From Guyanagaster necrorhizus (lineage: Eukaryota; Basidiomycota; Agaricomycetes; Agaricales; Physalacriaceae): a DNA stretch of 64,000 nt. Position 1 is the first letter of the stretch. The number at the start of each line of letters is the position of its first letter. A program made the position numbers and the translations under genes. Below, piece by piece: positions 59,060 to 64,000 of the stretch. The notes below the pieces were generated by a model that was not told the DNA's origin, searched no databases, and saw only the letters and a program-made list of their open reading frames with translations. The stretch lies in assembly GCF_019112545.1 (NCBI RefSeq), contig NW_025064908.1:376515-440514 (forward strand), in the 5' to 3' direction.

Positions 59060-60258
59060 TGCAAGCCAATGCCATTAAATCAACGCGGCAGATGATCATT
59101 TAGTGTCCGCGTATGGTCCAACGCCGCCTAGTAGTTGTGTGGGACGACCGCCGAGACGCCGCCAAGAGGACGATGGACCCCGACAAGGCAGAGATAGCCG
59201 ACGATTAATTACGGTCTTAACGAAAGGAATGGTCGAACAGCAGCAAGGGCAACCAAGATGGAAACGATGGAATTAGGAAGTTCTTTATTGCCATCAGAGA
59301 TCCCTACAGCTTGCTTGCCGTTAGGCAAACCACTATTGCTACGCGCATGCCCGGTGATGTACTGGATGTTTTTATTGGACTCATTGGACATTATCGAAGC
59401 ACAGAAAACACCCAGCGTTACGAAGTACTGACTAACAGACAGTCACAGTACCATTCAACATTCAGACCTAGAAAACGGATGGGGCGAGGACCCTCGGGCG
59501 AATCTATCAGATCGGCCAAGCACAGGTTAGACTCGAGCTCGTCCTGATCGGCGCTGTCGGTTAGGATGGCCTGAGTCCATGGTATCAACCGGCATAATAT
59601 TGTGAAGCAGACGGCGATAAAGAACATGGAATGCCAGCACGCTTGGTATAGCTAGCTACGGGCTGCAATAGACACCATTAGGCCTCTTTTGAGTGAAAAA
59701 TCCTGTCAATCGTGGATCAATGTCCCCTGGGGATGACGGTGAAAATAGACGTTTCTTCTGAGTTGCGGTGTGATGACTGTGGCTGAGAATAGGTGTCTGC
59801 GTTGGACTACTTACATGACACATCCAGAAAATCAGGTTGCTCTTCAACCAAAAGGTCCAAGAGGTGAGGAAAGATGCAGCCGGAAACCCAACGATATCGT
59901 TATAATTACCCTCAATTTTTCGTATCAAGAGGCCTCCAAGTCCTTGAAGAAGGTTATTGATTGATCTTGAAGGAAAGCCGTGGTCTACAGGAGAAATGGC
60001 CGCCCTGGTGATGGCAAGGACGGTGGCATCTCCATTTCTATGAAAACATTCCTCAAAACGACTAGGGGTCCAAGGGTTCTTGATGATATGGTCTCCTTGC
60101 ACAGTAATGGAAAGCGAAAATTGTCGCTTATTTTCCAGTATACAAAGGCAAACGGAAGAAATAAATAAATAAATAAATTGATTATTCTGCAACGGAAAAG
60201 TCAATCCATTCACACGCCTCTTTGCCTTTACTCCTCCATCACTATCCCGACGGTCTTG
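59060..60258. other. Intergenic stretch between divergent genes
   Basis: A long minus-strand open frame reaches from the SF3B2 exons into this stretch, but it opposes a conserved gene and shows no domain, so I do not treat it as coding. A (ataa)n run lies at about 60161-60176, some 85 nt before the SF3B2 start. Confidence 0.5.
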
Positions 60259-62356
60259 ATGGTCGCGCAACCAGAAGAGGTAATAACAGTCAACGGAACG
60301 CTGAAGGCAAATGGGAAGCCCATAAAATCCAAAAACCAGCTTCGGCGGCTGAAGCAAAGGCAGAGAAAGACAGCAACAGCAACCAATGTACGTCACCTGG
60401 CTGCGACTGGAAACAGTAGTTGATTTCTCCACAGGAGCAGCAGAACGACACCGAAGCAGATAAAAAAGAGGAACCAAAGAAAGTGCTAGCCAATGTTGAG
60501 TACGTACCTGAGCAGTTGGACGGTACTGCGTTCGAAGCATTTTCCGACGTCTTTGCCCGTTTTCAGCTACCGCCTGATGAATCAGTAGTGCGTCACGTCC
60601 CTCTGGCTTCAATTCCATTTCTCATTTCGCGCCATTAAGCAGAAAAGGGACCCTGAAAATACCAAGGGAGAAATGATTTACTCCGATGACGACATGCCTT
60701 CTGAGGGCGACTCGGACGCAGAACAGAAACCGTTGTCGAAGAAGAAGCAGCGAAAGATGGCGCGTCTGACGGTCGCGGAGCTTAAACAACTGGTGAAGAA
60801 GCCTGAAGTCGTCGAGTGGACCGACGTCACAGCTGCCGACCCGCGGTTGCTTCTTCACCTCAAAAGTTACCGGAACACCATCCCCATCCCGATACACTGG
60901 AGCGCGAAACGAGATTACCTGCAAGGCAAGCGTGGTATCGAAAAGCCGCCATTCCAGCTCCCTTCCTACATTGCCGACACGGGCATCGCGACGATGCGGG
61001 ACGCCGTCAAGGAAAAGGAAGCCAACATGTCTCTGAAAGCCAAAACTCGAGAGCGTGTCCAGCCGAAGATGGGTAAAGTGGACATTGATTATCAGAAACT
61101 GCACGATGCTTTTTTCAAGTTCCAGACGAAACCACTAGTTACTGGCTTCGGTGAAATGTAAGTGTTCGTTTCGTCTGGCAAGAGCCGCGTTGACGATTTC
61201 ATGTTCTTCTTAGGTACTACGAGGGCAAGGAGTTTGAGACGTCGCTGAAGGAGAAGCGTCCGGGGGATTTATCGCCTGAATTGGTTGAAGCTCTCTCAAT
61301 TCCTCCGCTTGCCCCGCCACCTTGGCTCATTAGCATGCAAAGGTTCGGGCCTCCGCCTAGTTATCCTACGTTGCGCATACCCGGTCTCAATGCACCTATA
61401 CCTGAAGGGTGGGTGTTGCTGCGTCTCTGTGGCTCCTGCTGACCTCCACTTCTTAGGGCACAATGGGGTTTCCATCCTGGTGGATGGGGGAAGCCTCCGC
61501 TCGATGAATACAATCGGCCCCTGTACGGCGATGTCTTTGGCGTGCTTCCCAAGATATCGGACATCAGTGTAAGTCCCCATTCTCTTATCGCATAATAACA
61601 ACTGGAACCTTTTGCATAGGGCGAACCCATCGATAAGGAGCCTTGGGGTGAGCTCGAACCTGAGGAAGGCAAGCAATTTCGAACCTCATATCACCGCTTT
61701 TTTTGACCTTGCACGTACAGAGGAAGAATCCGAAGAAAGTGAAGAAGAATCCGAGGAGGAGGAAACAGAGCCCGCGCCTGTTGACGGTCTTCAGACACCT
61801 TCAGGCACAGAAACGCCTTCAGGAATGGCTAGCGTCGTGTCTACGATTGCTGGTGGTCTGGAAACACCTGACTTCCTCGAGCTTCGCAAGAGCTCTGGAA
61901 GAACTGTGTCGGAGGCCATGGAGTCCGGACCAAGGTCGTTGTATCAAGTTGTTCCCGAGAAGCAGACTTCTGTCCGTGGGCTGATGGGAAGCGAGCGTGG
62001 TTACGACGTCAGTGCTGTGGCCGGCGCGCCTATTCCTGTTTTGGGTGATGAACGCGGAACAAAGGTGTGAACATTCTGTCCCTCTTAGGTGTATGATACC
62101 TAATGTCATCTACTTTTAGCGCAAGGCTAATGGAGTCGATGTTTCCATCGATGCAGGTGATCTAGAGAACATGTCGGAGGAGGAGCTGAGGAGGAAATAC
62201 GATGCTCATTCGCGTGGAAATGCCGGCGTACCTGGGGCTGGACGGGAAGATTTCTCGGACATGGTTGCGAAGGAGATGGCAAAGAAAAAGCAGAAGATGG
62301 AACGGGACAGGGATCGTGATAGGGATGGAAGAAGGGGAAAGGAATACAAGTTTTAA
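60259..62356 (+). CDS. CUS1: Splicing factor 3B subunit 2 (SF3b145/Cus1)
   Basis: A component of the SF3b part of the U2 snRNP, which helps anchor U2 to the intron branch site. Exons 60259-60387, 60435-60584, 60640-61157, 61214-61408, 61457-61568, 61620-61668, 61721-62064 and 62120-62356 give 577 residues. Motifs: VEYVPEQLD; the DUF382 domain (KPEVVEWTDVTAADPRLLLH, KSYRNTIPIPIHWSAKRDYL, KPPFQLPSYIADTGIATMRD); the PSP domain (SPELVEALSIPPLAPPPWLI, MQRFGPPPSYPTLRIPGLNA, FHPGGWGKPPLDEYNRPLYG). The following acidic stretch is EESEESEEESEEEETEP, and the C-terminus is charged (KKKQKMERDRDRDRDGRR). One intron (61669-61720) starts with GC. Confidence 0.95.
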
Positions 62357-63050
62357 TATGCTTTCTGCTTTGGTTCGTCTTTTTATTCCCGTGTATTTCT
62401 TCTGTATATAAACGACTTGCTTTCACGCTTTATGGTGGGGATCTGTGTCGCTGGAAGTGCAACAGTAGTAGTGGCACTGGCCAATGCCTCCCGTGCTGTT
62501 CATTGTTCCCCCCTTATTATGGCTTTGGTGACAGGACATGGCAAGACTAGATGGATGATTCCGAACAATGAGGAAAGGTGACTTGGATGGATCATGGGGC
62601 AGTACGCATTTCTTTCTGCTCTATTCTATTCTTTTACGACCGCTTCTCCTGCACCAAGTGGAATTCACGAAGTGACTAATAATAGTAGTTCACTTGACTT
62701 CGACCAAAAGCCGACTGTTGGGCCACTCCTTGGCTTGTGCTACGGGTGCAGTTCGAACAATGCAAGTATTTTGTCGTGTTCTTTGTCAATCTCAGGGTCA
62801 GAATCTGATTTCATTGAACATTGGTTCGTCCAAGCCGGTCCATTATCTGGACGACGCAAAGTAAACATCTACGTGCCTTCAATGGTGACACGAACCAATG
62901 GCCAGGAGTATAAAAGGGAACCCCTTCACTCCCTGATTTCTTCATCACTCTTCCATTTGTCTATTACATTGAAGGCCTGGTTGTCTTCCCACTGCTCATT
63001 ACCACCAATTTCACCGATCTTTACTTCAATTTTCACTTCATCTCTCCACT
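62357..63050. other. Intergenic stretch with the promoter of the last gene
   Basis: No gene was recognised in the 5' two thirds. The right third contains the TATA box listed separately and a pyrimidine-rich leader. Confidence 0.45.
62909..62916 (+). promoter_or_regulatory. TATA box of the unknown gene at the right edge
   Basis: TATAAAAG, 142 nt before the ATG at 63051, followed by a C/T-rich leader. Confidence 0.5.
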
Positions 63051-64000
63051 ATGCCAGCGAATGTGAATCCTTACGATCCACACGGCCTCCTCCTCGCGGA
63101 GTACTTCAGAAAGCAGGTCAAGGACCAATCCGCTAATAAACAGCTTGATGTGAGTAATCCTGTAACGAGAGTCTACGGTGGCTAATGAACATTTTTTTGT
63201 AGGCGGGGTCGCCTGGGCCCCATCGTCACCACCGTTCGCGAAGGCATGAAGCACCACGCTCCAGCCACGAAGCCCCACACTCTAGCCACCAACCCGGCTA
63301 CATGAGTATGGGTCCTGTGCTCTCTTTTACTAACCCCTTCGATCATGGGTCGACCATCTCTGTTGATGAACAGCCTACTGTGAGTAATCCTTCGTGTCGA
63401 GTCTGCGGCTGCAATTGAACGGTTTTGTAGGCGGGATCAGTTGGACCTGATCGTCATCCTCGTACACGGGTTAGGCCCGAAGCGCCAGGCTCCACCTACC
63501 ACGCCAGTCGAGCTAATTCTAGTCAACCCCCACGTCCTGTGACTCCCCCGAATACCTTTTCAGGTTACGACGGCTCCGTAAGCTCTCGTCCTGCCTGTAA
63601 ATTCTTCTCCTCATGTCCTTCGTTGACTAGCCGGAAACTCCTCCGAGGAAGCATTCCATCGACTTTTGGAAAACCACTGTGCCACGTCAGTGGAAACATT
63701 CCCCGGGAAAAGGAGGGGTTCGAATCGTAAGTTGCAAATCATGGCTTCCGGTTTCTTTGCTGATCATTCTGATAGCTCCCGGACAAGCCCGTCGCGATTG
63801 TGCCGTATGTCAGCCATAGAGGGTCGGTAATGCCAACGGATGAGAATGGCAAACCCAGGAAAGCCCGGCCATTCATATTCGACCATGGCCGTCAGGTAAG
63901 CGGATTTGTGACCGCGCTCTGTACTGGGACGTTGTCCTGATCATCCTTGCACAGGTCGACCCTCAAGTCGCTTGCCCCAACGTTTGTGCTCACTTCCAGT
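63051..64000 (+). CDS. Unknown protein, 5' part, with internal exon duplication (runs off the right edge)
   Basis: I do not recognise the family. Exons 63051-63149, 63203-63379, 63431-63577, 63631-63726, 63776-63895 and 63955 onward are all in phase 0, so every exon is a multiple of three. The protein starts MPANVNPYDPHGLLLAEYFR, then AGSPGPHRHHRSRRHEAPRS, later AGSVGPDRHPRTRVRPEAPG. A conserved-looking part follows (PETPPRKHSIDFWKTTVPRQ, WKHSPGKGGVRI, DKPVAIVPYVSHRGSVMPTD, RPFIFDHGRQVDPQVACPNV). The N-terminal region is rich in His, Arg, Pro and Ser and probably disordered. Exons 2 and 3 begin alike and are preceded by similar introns (see findings). Confidence 0.6.

Noticed and set aside
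59656..60618. Long minus-strand open frame of 320 codons
   Set aside because: It runs antisense through the first exons of the conserved SF3B2 gene, has low-complexity composition and shows no domain.

Overview
The window looks like nuclear DNA of a mushroom-forming basidiomycete (Agaricomycotina). Coding regions are cut by many short introns, mostly 45-70 nt with GT-AG ends and a few with GC-AG ends. The gene content also fits: several divergent F-box/LRR proteins, a monocarboxylate-type MFS transporter, an aminoglycoside-phosphotransferase-like kinase, a phosphatase-fold protein that has lost its catalytic residues, and a small secreted protein.

Left part (1-20.5 kb): the 5' part of an eIF4A gene runs off the left edge. 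It is followed by a half-size ABC transporter (+), an APH-family phosphotransferase (-), a gene-poor stretch of about 5 kb with decayed coding scraps (8.2-13.3 kb), an F-box gene, a truncated HNH-nuclease domain, an MDR-family oxidoreductase and a second F-box gene. Middle (20.5-26 kb): a relic island. It holds a probable broken and partly inverted FAN1 nuclease fragment, a CpG-poor repeat carrying a tRNA-Ile-like sequence with an intron, and a decayed SMP/C2 (Mug190-like) lipid-transfer gene with in-frame stops. Core block (26.8-51 kb): COX16 and adenylosuccinate synthetase (divergent pair), an F-box paralogue in reverse orientation, an NTA1-type amidase, a WD40 protein resembling a TFIIIC subunit, a HEL2/ZNF598-type ubiquitin ligase, an MFS carrier, a pseudophosphatase, two coiled-coil proteins and a further F-box gene. 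Right part (51-64 kb): a second relic zone with an S28 serine-peptidase pseudogene and a decayed duplicate of the 5' end of the HEL2 gene. Then come a mitochondrial carrier, a small secreted protein, the U2 snRNP factor SF3B2 and the start of an unknown gene that contains an internal exon-intron duplication.

The genes do not form one pathway. Housekeeping genes (translation, splicing, purine synthesis, respiration, ribosome quality control) are interspersed with accessory genes and two pseudogene-rich zones. I did not find a convincing new multi-gene system. The most unusual signals are the 258-nt HEL2 intron with two hairpins and a cysteine-rich reading frame, the local HEL2 duplicate, the inverted FAN1 relic, the tRNA-like element in the CpG-poor island, and four GC-AG introns. 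Exon edges were placed by eye and may be off by a base or two.
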